Shown piece after piece: positions 5,785 through 5,872 of a stretch of DNA of 5,872 bases. The stretch is from an uncultured Planctomycetaceae bacterium (GTDB lineage Bacteria > Planctomycetota > Planctomycetia > Pirellulales > UBA1268): the NCBI GenBank assembly GCA_903885855.1, contig CAISKG010000485.1, positions 1-5,872 on the forward strand, written 5' to 3'. Under the pieces are notes generated by a model. That model was not told where the DNA came from and made no database searches. It worked only from the letters and a program-made list of their open reading frames with translations. Each line of letters starts with the position of its first letter. Positions within the stretch are counted from its first letter, which is position 1. The position numbers and the translations under genes were made by a program.

Positions 5785-5872
5785 CGATGTTCCCCACGAC
5801 GACGTCGCGCCGAGCGCGCGGACGCGGCTCGACGAACTCTCGCGCCTCGTGCCGACGCGGCCGTCGGCGGTC
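5771..5872 (+). CDS. Unidentified gene coupled to the ECF sigma factor (partial, cut by window edge)
   Basis: Thirty-four codons from a GTG start run to the window end, reading MNPPDDVPHDDVAPSARTRL and then DELSRLVPTRPSAV. The opening is acidic and Pro-rich with no signal peptide. It begins 14 nt before the sigma factor stop and has a strong GGAGGA five nucleotides upstream, so it is probably co-translated with the sigma factor. Position suggests an anti-sigma factor or other sigma-associated membrane protein, because such partners often sit directly downstream of ECF genes. No zinc-anti-sigma motif or membrane segment falls in the visible part. The function is an inference from location only. 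Confidence 0.65.
   Translation, partial: MNPPDDVPHDDVAPSARTRLDELSRLVPTRPSAV

Noticed and set aside
5787..5872. Alternative ATG start for the right-edge gene.
   Set aside because: Its frame gives an Arg/Ser/Thr-rich peptide and no ribosome site at good spacing, whereas GTG 5771 has GGAGGA five nucleotides upstream.
1..5872. Looked for CRISPR repeats, tRNA-like cloverleaves, insertion sequence ends, direct-repeat arrays and riboswitch-like leaders.
   Set aside because: Nothing beyond the short inverted repeats listed was found; the window is almost fully occupied by ordinary protein genes.

Overview
The window looks like a piece of a high-GC planctomycete chromosome, probably from the Pirellulales or a close relative. 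This is inferred from gene content: a DUF1501 protein with a Tat-type N-terminus, a PhoD-like phosphatase of the planctomycetal DDHDVG type, a cysteine-type sulfatase and an ECF sigma factor with an N-terminal 'LFLFARQW' helix are all characteristic of that phylum. Base composition is strongly G+C rich, so long spurious open frames occur in every phase. I see no tRNA, rRNA, CRISPR array, insertion sequence or attachment site.

Layout from left to right. (1) A leftward pair: a small FmdB-type zinc-ribbon protein (115-336), then after a 28-nt gap with a good ribosome binding site, the first 28 codons of a gene that starts with a signal peptide or membrane anchor (1-86, cut by the window edge). 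(2) A 162-bp divergent gap. (3) A rightward two-gene unit: a DUF1501 protein (499-1866), then after 19 nt a PhoD-like metallophosphatase (1886-3619). (4) A leftward secreted sulfatase (3603-5039) whose last codons overlap the PhoD gene tail to tail by 17 bp. (5) A 199-bp divergent gap holding an imperfect 22-bp palindrome. (6) A rightward ECF sigma factor (5239-5784) that overlaps by 14 nt the start of an unidentified downstream gene, possibly its regulator, cut by the right edge (5771-5872).

The three central proteins all have export signals and belong to ester-hydrolysing families or their superfamilies: alkaline-phosphatase-like DUF1501, PhoD phosphatase/phosphodiesterase, and S1 sulfatase. 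A plausible but unproven theme is cell-envelope or periplasmic breakdown of phosphate and sulfate esters, with the adjacent sigma factor a possible local regulator. Nothing in the window amounts to a clearly new system. The most useful leads are the DUF1501-PhoD pairing, the operator-like palindrome between the sulfatase and sigma genes, and the overlapping cut-off partner of the sigma factor.
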